Shown here in pieces: positions 49,712 through 61,182 of a DNA stretch of 64,000 nucleotides. Where the stretch lies: assembly GCA_021234155.1 (NCBI GenBank), contig JAJEKV010000059.1, positions 3,479,167 to 3,543,166 of the forward strand, in the 5' to 3' direction. A program made the position numbers and the translations under genes. Numbering within the stretch: the stretch's first letter is position 1; each line of letters begins with the position of its first letter. This stretch comes from Isoetes taiwanensis (Eukaryota > Streptophyta > Lycopodiopsida > Isoetales > Isoetaceae). The notes below the pieces were generated by a model that made no database searches, was not told the origin of the DNA, and was given only the letters and a program-made list of their open reading frames with translations.

Positions 49712-49798
<87 letters not shown>

Positions 49799-51039
49799 GG
49801 GCTCTCTCGCAAAGGCCAAAATAGCATTTAGGAATTATTGGGTCTAACTAGAAGCATCTTCTCAATAATAGCTACTAGATCTCTACCCACCTTCTTGTAT
49901 ACACAAGAGGTGCGAACAATGATTGGCCAATATCATTTATCATCGATAACTTGATAAATAATCATAAGATCAACTAATCTCAATCACATGCATCTAACTT
50001 ACAATTAGGGTTTGTTGATTGGTGTTCATGATCAAAACTGTGGGTTCTAGAATGGCTCCACTTAAGATACAACGTGCAAACTCATCTGGAATGCTAGCTT
50101 TTATATGAACTACCTACTTAGTTGCTCAAAATACATGCCCCTGAAGAGTCTTGACGTCTCTATCTCTTGCAGGTAGTTTAAAGTAGATGCCCTTCAAGCT
50201 AATGCGAGTGCGCTCCTGGGGCTGCTGTTACAAGTTGTGCTGTCGAAGGCAATCCTTGAATGGGAGCTGAAAGAGCGATTCAAGGTTGCAGCAGATCATG
50301 GAGCAAAAGTGAGTTAGGTCAGAGTTTGGCCTTAAATAGGTTGGGGTTTATATGATGCCCCACTTGGCTTCAATTGGGCGCATCCACATGGCGTGATACC
50401 TATAAGGTGAGGTGAGCCCATGTGAAAAATAGGCTTTCATATCTTGAGCTAGCTAAGTGATAATAATAACTAGGCCTTTCCCTTGCTAGGTATGGCCTAT
50501 ATCGGTAAGTACAAATCTATTTGGCAAGACTTATACAGTGACGTGGCCATAGGACATGCATATTTATCCCATGTATTCTAACAAGAAAGTCACACAACAC
50601 CACCCCCTCCCCCCCCACAGCATAATGTCGTTAAGGTAATATGAACCTGCATCAACTTCATATAACAATACTTATAGATGAAACTTGAGAAGTTATTATA
50701 GAGATAAACTTCTGATATATTATTTGAATCTATAAATGTGAAGGCTATTGTTATACATTTACATACAAAATTTTATAGCCTCAACAAGTTTATTTGACAA
50801 AATTAAGAGTCACAAGATTAAGACATAATTTTATGGACTTTTTTTCTTTTTTTCTATTGGCTGCAAGTAGCACATCACATAAGTAATAAGTTGTAGTTTT
50901 AAGGGTCCACTTCCTTTTAATCTATTTTATTCTAATTATGAATAGAAAGGGGAATCTTACCCCATAATGGCCTTCAGATTTGTATCCTATAATGCCTAGA
51001 ATGTATGCATGTATGATGCCTACACCTTTCATCGGCTAA
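49101..51039. other. Repeat-derived intergenic DNA
   Basis: No gene supported. The stretch near 49500-49620 (GGGGGGTGTCATACCATACT; CACTATAAGAACC) has the look of LTR sequence from a Gypsy element, possibly linked to the Gypsy fragment at 51040, but no second copy is present to prove it. Confidence 0.35.
49717..49792. repeat. (GT)n microsatellite
   Basis: About 38 dinucleotide units followed by a G-rich run. Confidence 0.98.
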
Positions 51040-51310
51040 ACCAAGAAATTGCCTTTCCTCTTCTTGAATGCTGGCCAATCTATTATGGCTTCGATCTTAA
51101 CTGGATTGATGGAGATCCCCTCTATTGTCACTATATGCCCCAAGTGCTCTCACTGCGAAGTGGCATTTCGAGAACTTCGCGTAGAGAGGATGCCATGTAA
51201 GCTTTTTCAAGATCCTTCATAAGTGACTAACATGCTCATCCATGAACTTGCTATAGACTAAGATGTCATCAAACAATATAAATAAAAGAAAAAAATAAGC
51301 CATAATCCTC
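51040..51310 (-). pseudogene. Ty3/Gypsy reverse transcriptase fragment
   Basis: Reads LFDDILVYSKFMDEHVSHL (YLDD box altered to LFDD), then RILKKLTWHPLYAKFSKCHF, AVRALG and, after a frame change, INPVKIEAIIDWPAF. This order is diagnostic of Gypsy reverse transcriptase. Stops are present and neither end extends further recognisably. Confidence 0.85.
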
Positions 51311-51419
51311 TGGATCTCAAGGGTCGCGAAGCAGCAACAGAATACATCATTGTTGTCATAGCTTAACTAAAAGTGCATCTCTTTAATGTAACACTTAGAA
51401 TCTTTGGTTCCATAGACAC

Positions 51420-52025
51420 CAATGCCTGTAAATACGATATCCCTCGTGAATATCTTTAAAAGTAGGACAATATAATAAAGTATGAACTTCATCTTCAACC
51501 TGTTGCATATCACAAAGAAATACAATCTCTCTTCTTTTGGAATCTCAGCTCACCCTCTGTCTCAATATGTAATCTGTGTGACCTCGATGTAAATCGAGCA
51601 ATTATTTGTTTCAAATGTGGAGGTATATAAGCATGCAATTAATCCTGCAAGTATAGATTAATATCGGGTTAATCTCATTCTGATAAATAGCAGGCCTTGA
51701 ACCTTTTATTGTCAAAGCTTATCTATGAGCTAGAGATTGTACCAAATCTCGAGCTTCTACACTTGTAACTCCTCAAAAATTTCCCATTTCTCTGCCCAAA
51801 ACATCACATCCTGATACGATATAGTGTTTAGATTCAAGTCCAACTTCAACTACCTACCATCCTCCAATTTTCTTAATCTATTTACAAAATTAATTGTAAG
51901 GCAAAGAGCCTCTGCGTTTCAAGCTGTCATGTCAGTCTCAGCTAATATATTTATAAACAGAGTTTGTGATTTAACTCCCAGCTCCTCGCTGGTGCTAAAA
52001 GAAGGCGATATACTGATTTGACAAA
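51420..52025 (-). mobile_element. LINE C-terminal fragment
   Basis: Reads KRREIVFLCDMQQVEDEVHT followed by LLYCPTFKDI, the Cys-rich C-terminal motif of some non-LTR elements. Sequence near 51895-51950 is shared with 45345-45405. Confidence 0.6.
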
Positions 52026-52029
52026 GTGA

Positions 52030-53262
52030 TTGCCTTTGTGAATATTTTCATGACAGTCTCAAGGCACCCTTTCAGTAACACCAACCTGCACCATAAGAGG
52101 CAAATGTTTTGCAACCTTCTCCCATACAAACACATCCCAACGAGAGAGCAGGAACTTTCCTGAAATTCAGGCCAAGACAGTAGGCGACCGGCTTCATACC
52201 ATGGTTGAATAGAGACAACACCTGCAAGAACCCATCGTCTCTGTGTAAGAAGATGAACTGATGCTGCCAGTAGAGATGCTGAAGGGTTTAGAAGCAGTGG
52301 TGCCCACTACCATGGAGTCTCCGATAGGGTATGGATGGAAGGGCACGACCAAAAGAGGTGTTTGACTGCCTCCCATGCTGTCAACAATCACGCAGAAATG
52401 GAGAAGCACTTAGAAAAGGCTGTGGAGGCTGAAATAATGCCCAAGATAGGACTAGTTTGACTGCCTTTTTGCCTAGAGGGATACAATGACCAAGAGCTTG
52501 TCTAAGAAGGCGTAAACTAGAAGAGTCATCTTCACTATTCAAGAGTCTCCAAATGAACTTTGAAATAAGGACTTTGCTCTGCAGTAAGAAGTCCATCATA
52601 ACTAGACCACCTGCCCATTTTGGAAGGATGCACTTCGACCAAGCCACCTTAATCACAGCATCTTCCTCAGTACCCCTCCATATAAAGTTTTCGAACTATT
52701 GCAGTGAGCTTACGTACTTTGAACTTGGGCGCTAGAAGGATGTTATATAGACATGGGTACTACTAAGACGTGACCTGGCCACTGTAATGCGGTCCACATG
52801 AGGCTTTGACGTGGACCACCAGAACAAGCGCTTCTCCAAACTGTTAGTGATCTCCTCCCATGCAGCTCCAGCAGGAACATTGCAATGTTTCTAACTGATA
52901 TGCCCTTAACCAACTGGGCAAAACCATCTAGACATTTATGAATAGTCGCTTCTAGCCATTTATGCCGGTGTCTCGGGAACGTGACACCCAGATCCACTCG
53001 AGCAGTCTCCCATGGGTCCGTTACAAACATAGATGCCAACTGGAATCACCAACAACTTGATGGCCTATCCGTGAGCAAGTAATTTCCATGGATAATCATG
53101 AACACATGCCGGAGTCGGAGTATCCAATGTCCATAAAGTTGTATACTTCTGCCACCCCACAAGGACATCGGAAGCCAGTGAGAAAGTGTCTAAGAGCAAT
53201 TTAGCAGCTTCTAGATTCTCAACATTAGCGATCAGGGAGAGGAACATGTCGTCTGTATATTG
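52030..53262 (-). mobile_element. L1-like LINE fragment
   Basis: Starts at the reverse transcriptase catalytic box QYTDDMFLSLIANVENLEAA (53.26 kb), then WETARVDLGVTFPRHRHKWL, SVRNIAMFLLELHGRRSL and VAWSKCILPKWAGGLVMMDF with SKVLISKFIWRLLNSEDD (52.5 kb). This is the order of plant L1 elements. Frameshifted throughout. The 5' edge at the YxDD box abuts Copia integrase-spacer sequence and forms the right edge of the 20-kb insert. It is a different family from LINE copies A to C. Confidence 0.75.
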
Positions 53263-56025
53263 ATTGCTTTATTCTTGTATAGCATTGTCTCATCAAATAC
53301 TACATCCCAGCTTACATAAATATTTCGAGAAATGGGATCATACAACCTGTATCCATTAGCTTCTTCATCATACCGTACCATTAGGGTTTTTTTGAGATTA
53401 AAAAAGGGCCTTCAAAACATGCCAACTAAGCCAAATGAAGATAAATGAACTACCAATCAGAAATCAGAGCCTGACGGGTCCAGTCAGCAAAACTGTTATA
53501 ACTAACTCACTGGATCACATTTTCTAGCATAACTATTGATAGAAAAGTCCAAATGAGCTCTCGTTTAGTGCACTAGATAGATCTCTGAGATCTTTCCAAC
53601 TTAGGTGCTTTGCACATATTTTAACCACTTATGATTGTCAAAACTCAAAAAAAAATTGGTTTTTACCATTTTTTACTATTCTACGGGGCTAAAAGATATG
53701 CAAACCACCCAGGATTGGAAAGATCTCAATGAGATCTATCTATTGCACTAAACAAGAGCTCATTTGGACTTTTCTATCAACACTTATACTAGAAAATGTG
53801 ATCCAGTGAGTTAGTTATAACTGTTTTGCTGACTGGATTACCAGTTCTGTTTTCTGATTGGTAGTTCATATAGCTTAGTCAGCAGTTCTTAGAAGGCCCT
53901 TTTATGATCTCAAAAAATCCCTAATGCAAGAACGTGCATATGCTCCCATCGTCAAGTTTCCCTCGCAGTTCTTTGGAAGACCAACATATATGCAAGGCAT
54001 CCATAGGCTTTCAGTCTCTTCACATGTTGTTTTTGACCTGTCCATACTTCTTCTGGCATAACTCCACTTATCCCTGTAGCAGGCAGTTTGTTTTGTATGT
54101 AACAAGCAACTGCAACTGCTTCTCCCCATAAATGGTTTGGTAAACCTGCATGTTTCAGCATACATATTGCCGCATTCATAAGGGTCCTATTCTTCTGCTC
54201 AGCCACTCCATTTTGCTGCGACGTATATCTGCACGTGAATTGTCTTCTAATTCCACGCAATTGACAAAACTTGATGAATTCTCCTGACTTATATTCTCTG
54301 CCCAAATCTGTTCTCAGACATTTCATTTGCAAGGATGTCTCTCGCTCTACCTCTGCAATAAACAATTTAAAAGCATTGAATACCTCATCCTTGGACCTAA
54401 GGAAGTAACATTTAGTATGTCGACTATAATCATCAATAAACGTGGCAAAATAATGCCTCCAAGGCTTTGTACCTACATGGGCCCACACACATCAGAGTGC
54501 ACTAGCTCCAATAATTCTTCTGCACATTTTTCCTATGTTTAAAAGGCAATCTACTTTGCTTACTAAGCATGCATGCCTTGCATATCCCATGATTCTCATT
54601 TTCAAATTCCAAATCATTCAACAAGTTGTGTTTTTTGGCAACCTTAATACTATTATAATTGACGTGCGCCAATCTTAAGTGCCAAATATGTATATCACTT
54701 AGCAAAGAAACTTTGTTAATTGTTTGCAAATCCAATTGAAATAAGTTCCCATTTCTCTTAGCTTCAAACAGTTTTATACCACCCTTGATAAACCTACACC
54801 TGTATTTATGAAATGTCAAATGATAACCATTATCAGCAATGTTTGCAACTGATACTAAATTAAAAAGCATTCCACTCCCTCCAACTAACAACTCTAGTTC
54901 TTCCGTCCACAAATCCTTTGCTCAGCTCCATTCCCCATTTGCACCACCCGTGATGACTTACTAGATTCAACATTTCTTAATAATCTAGAGAAATTCATTA
55001 CGGAGACCTCAGCTCCTGAATCTAAAGTCAATGTATCATTTTTTTCAAATTTGGATTTGCAAGCATTTACCATATCATGTTTAATTCCAAAATCAACTTT
55101 ACTTACTTCTCTATCTGTAAGAGCTCCAACAACTGATACCTCGTCTTTCCTTTCACTAGTTTCTCCACTCATACTTGCCACTGTTAAATGACGACCTCTA
55201 CTACGTGATCCATGACCTCTACTCCACCTTCCTCGGTTTGGACATTCAGCTTTTATGTGGCCGTATCCTTCACATCCATAACACTGAATACTCCCCCTTT
55301 CTTAGCCTCTTCCATCACCTCATCCATGCTTGCTTTGCTCAACTGCATACAAGGCAACAAAACGATCCTCTTCTCGCTCGTCCTTTATTTGCAAGTGTTG
55401 GATTTATTCTCGAATCTTTTTTTGCTCCAATTCAGTTTTAATAGCTTCCACAGCTTCATCTAGCATTTTTGCAGTACGTCGTACTAGCCCAGCAATATTT
55501 TTAGAAAAACCTTGAAAAGCTTGACCAACAATTTTTACCTTTGATTGCTCGGAGTAACCGCTTCAACGCCCTCAAGGTCATGAAAAAAAGTTCGAAATTT
55601 TCGAAAATATTGCACCTTATCTACTGCAGGGTTTGCAACCTCATTTCCAAAACATCAATTTGGGAAGAGGTTTGATATTCAAATCTCTCCAGCAAATAGC
55701 TCCACATGTCTACTGCTGTCTTGCTTTGAATCTCTAGCATTATATCTCCACTTAATTTGGCCATAACGAACGCCCTCGCTCTTTCTTCCTTCTCCTTATG
55801 TATGGCTTCATCTTTGCTTTCTCCTTTCATGGTCTTCCCTTTTTCCATTTTTATTTTGAGAGCACCTGGTGCTTTGTCTTTTGCCTTTCCACTGGGATCA
55901 ACCACGTCCTACAACTTATCAATTCTCAAGGCTTCCGCAATTTTGACTTTCCATACTTGAAAGCCAAGCTCTCCGTCAAACACCTCTGCGTTGTTGATGT
56001 AGGTGTGTGCAAGCCTGCTCACCAT
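53263..56025 (-). pseudogene. Copia gag, zinc knuckle, protease and integrase
   Basis: The gag frame starts at 56025 (AEVFDGELGFQVWKVKIAEA, one stop, then DMWSYLLERFEYQTSSQIDV). Next are the zinc knuckle CYGCEGYGHIKAEC (55.27 kb), protease LDSGAEVSVMNF (55.0 kb), pre-integrase HLRLAHVNYNSI with CKACMLSKQSRLPF, and integrase FATFIDDYSRHTKCYFLRSK, LRTDLGREYKSGEF, TSQQNGVAEQKNRTL. After the MITE, VRYDEEANGYRLYDP and VSWDVVFDE (53.3 kb). Several stops and shifts. The domain order proves minus orientation and matches the blocks at 31.75-32.94 and 20.37-21.28 kb. Confidence 0.9.
53380..53925. mobile_element. MITE-like element with long terminal inverted repeats
   Basis: Begins ATTAGGGTTTTTTTGAGAT and ends ATCTCAAAAAATCCCTAAT. 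Each arm runs about 240 bp as inverted copies (AACTAACTCACTGGATCAC against GTGATCCAGTGAGTTAGTT). The middle, about 60 bp, is unpaired and A-rich. It splits the Copia integrase tail between CTFL and VRYDEE. No clear target duplication; at most 2-3 bp. Non-coding and non-autonomous. Confidence 0.85.
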
Positions 56026-56069
56026 CGTTCCTGACACCGGCTTCTTCCTGAGAAGGGAAGGGTTTTAAT

Positions 56070-56081
56070 GGCTTGATACCA
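56070..56081 (-). other. Primer binding site of the Copia
   Basis: TGGTATCAAGCC on the minus strand, one base from the LTR edge. It resembles the initiator tRNA-Met complement used by plant Copia elements. Confidence 0.75.
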
Positions 56082-56082
56082 C

Positions 56083-56397
56083 TGTAAATTCTTATGGGCA
56101 GTATTCTCCGACAGCCCAAGCCTTCAAATCCAGATCGACCTTATTCTCCTGCACATACTGTGATGAGTTCAGATAACTCAGAGCACCTCCCTGGAATCAG
56201 AGTGACCTGGAATTAATTCGATCCCGGACGCTTCAGTCCGATCTGCATGCCACGAGCCAACTTGCTCCATTTTGATTCCACATTTTTCAATCCATACTTT
56301 GCTCTGATATAGCCCGTTATCATGGCGATTCACTTCTAGCCGTCCGTCTGTCTGCCAGGATTAGCTCCTGGAGGATTGTGTAGGCTGCATTTCTACA
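56083..56397 (-). repeat. 5' LTR of the nested Copia
   Basis: 315 bp, TGTAAATTCT to TTTCTACA on the plus strand, matching 20007-20325. Flanked on the right by GGCAA (56398-56402), the same 5-mer as left of the other LTR. The host sequence on both sides also contains TAAAACTATTTGC-TTATGC-TGGAAT, indicating a pre-existing host repeat at the insertion site. Confidence 0.92.
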
Positions 56398-56402
56398 GGC
56401 AA

Positions 56403-57073
56403 AGGGTTATGGTAAAACTATTTGCCTTATGCGTGGAATTAGGGCAAAGGGGTATTGTTCTCTACTTGCTAAGATAACAAGTTTGGTTAGTTAAGTTTGA
56501 AGCAATTGTGGTGCAGCATAAAAACATATAATGGTGCTAATACAAGTGAAAGAAAGGGCTGCAAACAATGACTTATGTCACTCTTGAGGGGGAGTGTTAG
56601 GAATAATAGATTTAGAGAACAAAAAGGAGACACAGTTCTGAAATCCGATTATCAATTCATGGACCAGCCTATTGACTCTGAGGCATTGTTTAGGGATCTT
56701 TTCTATTCTCGGTAGTATAGTTTAACATGAGCTAGCTTGGATTGTAGAAGCATGCAAATGGCGCCATTGCACCATTTTCTCAAAGATCGCTTATATGTCT
56801 ACTGATTGACTTTTTCATTGTTAATCAGTTATAGCCATTTTACTGTTTAAAAGTTACAAATGGCACCATGGCACCATTTGCTTGCTTGGTTAGGCCAGGA
56901 CAGATGCTTAAAATGCAACAGCAAGTTTGCTAAGTCAACATTAAAACTGTTGTGTGTATGCAAATGGCGCGATCACCACCTTCCTAATTACCTTTTTGAG
57001 CCGAACTACTAGCTCAAGGTTACCCCCACACACAGTGCATCATGGCGGACATTAAAAAGGTCGCGATGAAATC
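56403..57073. other. Upstream of the second ParB-like gene
   Basis: AT-rich and no gene seen. It may hold the unrecognised 5' part of the gene starting near 57.07 kb. The word TCGCGATG occurs near 57061. Confidence 0.35.
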
Positions 57074-60027
57074 TTGAGGGGGTATAATATTCTTCGTAAG
57101 CGTATGAACGAGTCCAAAATCCCCTTCACTTGTGTGAAGGCATTAGCCTCCCAAAAACCTTCCGTCATTGTGGACACGGGCTGGCTTCGGACAGTTACTA
57201 AGAAGAAGGCAAGACAAGTTAAAGAGGCAGCTGCAACTAAAAAAGACTCTTCTGATATGGAAGAGGGAGGTCATAGAGTAGAGGAAGCAAAAACTGCTGA
57301 GAAGGTTAAAGCTAAGAAGAAGGATCATAAAGATCCTAATAAAGAGAAAGAGGGAAAGGTTAGCAAGAAAGAAAGCAAAAAGGAGAAGAAATCGAAGAAG
57401 GTCAGAGATAGGAAGGAAGGGAAAGAGGTAATGGAAGAGGTTGAGGAAGAGAAAAAGGAAGAGCATGGGCTAGAGTCTTCTGACAAGGAGGCCACTCCTA
57501 AAAAACATTGCAGACAAATTCATACACCTGGTCTTGAGGCAAGTCCAGCCAGGGTGGAAAGGAATACAGAGCAGGTAACTGGAAGTGGTGGTGACCACCC
57601 TGCAAGCCCATCGCACACTAAGGAAGCTTCACAGGATACTACAAGCACTCCGACCAGAAGAGCCACTATGGAGCAGCAGCCTAAAGAGCACAGGCTAACA
57701 TTGAGGATCACCTAACACTTGCTAGAAGTGCCTCAGAATCTTAAGGTAGAAAGGTCGGAGGAGGAAAAGACGACAGAAACAACATTGCAGAAGACCTTTG
57801 ACCATTGCCATCTGTTTCCTCTGAGCATCACGTTCACGATATAGATAAACATATTCGATCTATACCATGGGCCTCCAAACTTAACGTCTAGCTAAGGAAT
57901 ATGAAGCACGTAAAAATATTAGTGGATTCTTTTCAAAGAGATCCCCATCTAGTGTTTCCATTAAACCCCCTCAAAAAAAAAACTAGGCCCTTGGAAATCT
58001 GAGGATGATCTTATAGGGACGCACTATTACATAGTGAATGGCAATCACTCAATCCTTACCGCTCAGCTGGTTTGTAAAAGACTAGGTAATGCGAAGTCCT
58101 AGGAACAAATGTCAAAGATTTATGAGTTTCGGACTTGTCGAGTTGTATTTGGTATAGTCAACGAACAAGAATGCCTGCAGCTTAGTTGTGAAGCCAATGA
58201 TATCGTTGCCAAGACTATCTTCAAGGAGCCTTACACTGCCAAAATAACCCACCTACAATACTAGTATGCTCTTCGTGGCAAGTGTGATCCTTCAGGTCGT
58301 GGTCAATCACGATCAGAACCCAATAAGATACTTAGAGTTTGCTTTGTATTAGCTTCTTAATTTTGATTTGAAATAGCGCCGTGATGTCATTTGCTGAGGT
58401 TTCAAAAATTATTTGCTTTGGTTTTAGTATTCCATTTTGCAGTTTAAGCTTAGAAATAGCGCCATGTTGCCATTTTCTTTCAGAAACTAAAGTCTTCTTG
58501 TTTTCGGCGTTATCTAGCTTTGGCTGAAGTTACCATGCGTGATAAGCAATCAAAGATATTTTTAACCAGTGGGTCTTTATGCTTGAAGATATTTTTCAGT
58601 TATTCTTGTCCCTTTAGATCTCGTGGAAGGGTAGCAAATTAAAAGATAACAAGGGCCAAGTTATTACCTGCACCTGGGCAAAAGACAGTGACTACTTCAG
58701 TCAAATCTATCAAAGGCGCATGTGGGGTCTCAACTATGAAGACTGCGGGTTCTGTTTCAGAAAATGCTAGTAAGAAGACCTATGTCAAGGCCACAAGTGA
58801 TTATATAGATAAGCACTTCTTTAAGACAAGGGCAAAGACACTAAGAACTATTGTGTTCTTGAAGACGAAAGTTTAATTTGAATATGTAAAGTATAATTTC
58901 CTGAAGAATAATATCTCATTCATAGATTTCAGGACAGCTGCGCCAGGATTTGACGATGCTAGCTTGATTGCCATAGGCACTCTGCATAATAAATGGGTTA
59001 CAGATGGAGCGACTAAGGAAGGAGTTTAAGGTAATATATCGCCAGCCTTGGCGAGGTTGATCTAAAATATGGTTTTGCAGAGAGAGAATACTGAAAACTT
59101 CCATTGCAAAGTGGAACTGACTGAATAGTAGGGGGCAAGTTGTGTGCATTCCTGTAGCAGTATCCTTGATTGTTCCGGACATTAGGGGCATAAATCCAAT
59201 GTGGAACAAAACAACATTACTTTAATACAGCTATGAAGAACACTACAACTGAGTTTTTCTGGATAGTATGCTTTGCAAGACTAGAGCATAATTTTTTGCT
59301 ATCATCTGTGTTGGATAATCTAGACTCCAGGTCCAGAGTTTTTATTGGCATATATGAGGATGAATACAAGAATCCATCTGCAACAGAGGTTCAGGAGCCA
59401 CATGCTCTTGTCACAAAAATTCAGCCCACTACATATTGACCTAAGATTCTCATTTACCAGTCATCCTCAGGAATTGTCACGTAATGAAGAAGAGGCAGAC
59501 GGGGAGAGTGAGGCCTAAGAAACTATTCAACAGCAGATTCAGATACAGCTTGCAAGGCATGCCATGGGATATAATCATGAGAAACCAGCTGGGACCTGCT
59601 ACATGTTCTTATCTCGTGCAGAAGCTGGTACAGCCAGGAACATGAGTCTTTCATTACTTCTCAGGTGGTTCATTTGGCTGGGCTGCATTGATCCATAAGA
59701 GATTTTGCATTTGTTTGAGCATGAGCCGGCCAGGCAACAGTGCATCCAGGGCATTCTTGATAGGCTTGACCGCCTTTGAACCCCATCCCTGTGGCCGAGA
59801 AACAAGGAGCTGCTATTCAACAAGGTGCATGACAATCAAGTCAACTAATACCTGAAGATGTTCCTGATGATGTGAACTATGATATGATCAAGAATACTGA
59901 GTCCGATTTGGACATTCTCAAAGATCCTGAGTTTATTGCCAGAGGGTTTAAGACATTTCAAGTTGATCCCATGGTCGGGACATCTAGTTATGGTACTGGC
60001 GCTGGGGAACTTGGTCCTACTGAGTGA
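57074..60027 (+). pseudogene. ParB-like plus methyltransferase-like gene, copy 2 (decayed)
   Basis: Collinear with 27795-31014 but more broken. An open frame 57074-57715 begins LRGYNILRKRMNESKIPF and contains DTGWLRTVTKKK (copy 1: DTNWLRAVTKKK). Here it is followed by a long Lys/Glu-rich charged stretch not seen in copy 1. Then comes the ParB-like core DLIGTHYYIVNGNHSILTAQ (58.0 kb) with FGIVNEQECLQLSCEAN and KTIFKEPYTAKI, matching copy 1's ELSIQCNEVIANTVYRDP. Later PVSENA-like text gives SVSENASKKTYV (58.76 kb), then VPDIRGINPMWNKTT (59.17 kb; copy 1 IDVRGMNKVW), and SGGSFGWAALI (59.66 kb; copy 1 SAGTASRVALM) in another frame. It ends VDPMVGTSSYGTG near 60.0 kb. Many stops. It lies just outside the Copia 5' LTR. 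Confidence 0.6.
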
Positions 60028-60558
60028 ACTAAATCCTCTCATGGAACAAATTTGTAAATTGTGTTGATTACATGTACAATAATACTTTTGTTTATAAACT
60101 CTTCCAAGTCTTGGCTTGGCGTGTCAACTCTTGTCTATGAATATATAAACTCTGCTATATTTCTTTAGCTCCATTTATCTGCACTGTTAATGTTTTTAGT
60201 GGCGGTGAAAAAATGGCACTTCAGATGCATGATTTCACATAATGGGGCGCCATAATAGCACAAAAAATGGCCATAAGACGTGCTTAAAAACAATTTTGTC
60301 CCCAATTAGAATCATGAAATTTCTTATTTTAATGAAATTGTGCTTGAATAGAAAACCAACATGGCATCTTAAGTGCATGAGCCATACCACAAGAAAACCC
60401 TAGGGATGGAGGGGGTGAAATTCGAATATGACACGGAAGGTAGAGATTCGTGGAGGCAGATGATTTGAGGGCTGCAATCAAATATTGGGGAGTAACCTCG
60501 TCAAAGCTGTGTGAACTAGAAAGAGCTACCAGTTCGAAGGAACTTATGCATGCAGCAG
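60028..60558. other. Intergenic
   Basis: No gene supported. A GGCGCCATAATAGC and AAAATGGC-rich patch near 60.2-60.3 kb is unexplained. Confidence 0.35.
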
Positions 60559-61182
60559 TGGGAGTGGTCTTTTTTTTTTTGAAGAACTGTGTCATCAATA
60601 TATTAAAAGAATGGTAATGTTACAAAGCAAGTGAGGAGGAAGGAGAATCGCCCCAAAGAGACCGATACCTCGACACTCCACAACAAACTCACATTAAAAA
60701 ACGCAACTCTTGTTGTACAAAACCGACCATCACCATCTACAACACCCAAGAAGTCCCGCCAAATGGCAAACTTCCCGCTCTACTACTCCCGGAACACCGT
60801 AAAGCTTTGAAATAGCTTGCACGAAGTCGAGGAATCGGAGAGGTCGCAGTCGCCAATCCCCCAAAAAGATCCACAACCGCCGCCTAAATCAGCCACACCA
60901 ACCAAGCCACGCGACAGATGCAGGTTTGTTGCCGCAAAAGCTGCCAAGCACCAGATACACATGAAGCAAAGAATCACCGGCTAGTCAATCTCACCGAAAT
61001 AGAGCCCTAACCCAATCCCGCATTACCGCAAGTGAGGGCATAAAACCGCATAATGCTCCACGGCCTCAACGATGAAGGCCACAACAAGGGCGAGAGAGGG
61101 CTCACACCGCCTAAAACCGACTCACAAGGGCATTCACCCCGACATAATGGCACCACCGCCATGTAGCGGTGGGAGTGGTCTT
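60559..61182 (-). mobile_element. Retroposon with poly(T) start and 14-bp target duplication
   Basis: GTGGGAGTGGTCTT occurs exactly at 60559-60572 and 61169-61182. Just inside the left copy is a T run (to 60580), that is, a poly(A) tail on the minus strand, so the element reads right to left and is about 595 bp. The body is GC-richer than its surroundings and shows no open frame with a known motif. A 5'-truncated LINE or a large SINE are both possible. The tail-proximal sequence (AAGAACTGTGTCATCAATAT) is loosely like that beside the poly(T) at 4592 (AAGAACGACAATCTATTATC). Confidence 0.82.

Larger units (their letters stand above)
20002..56402 (-). mobile_element. Single Copia LTR retrotransposon expanded by nested inserts
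   Basis: The two LTRs (20007-20325 and 56083-56397) are the same sequence with scattered differences. They begin and end TGTA...TACA and are flanked by the identical 5-mer GGCAA at 20002-20006 and 56398-56402. A tRNA-Met type primer site adjoins the right LTR and a polypurine tract adjoins the left LTR. Domains run in order on the minus strand: gag, zinc knuckle, protease, integrase (56.0-53.3 kb), spacer and N-terminal reverse transcriptase (32.9-31.75 kb), then YVDD, RNase H and 3' end (21.3-20.4 kb). Removing the inserts leaves about 5 kb, a normal Copia length. Inserts occupy about 21.28-31.75 kb and about 32.94-53.26 kb, plus a MITE-like element at 53380-53925. By eye roughly nine in ten LTR positions agree, so the insertion is not recent. 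Stops and frameshifts make it non-autonomous. Confidence 0.88.

Noticed and set aside
49623-49847. Open frame with a long Cys-Val repeat
   Set aside because: Translation of the GT microsatellite.
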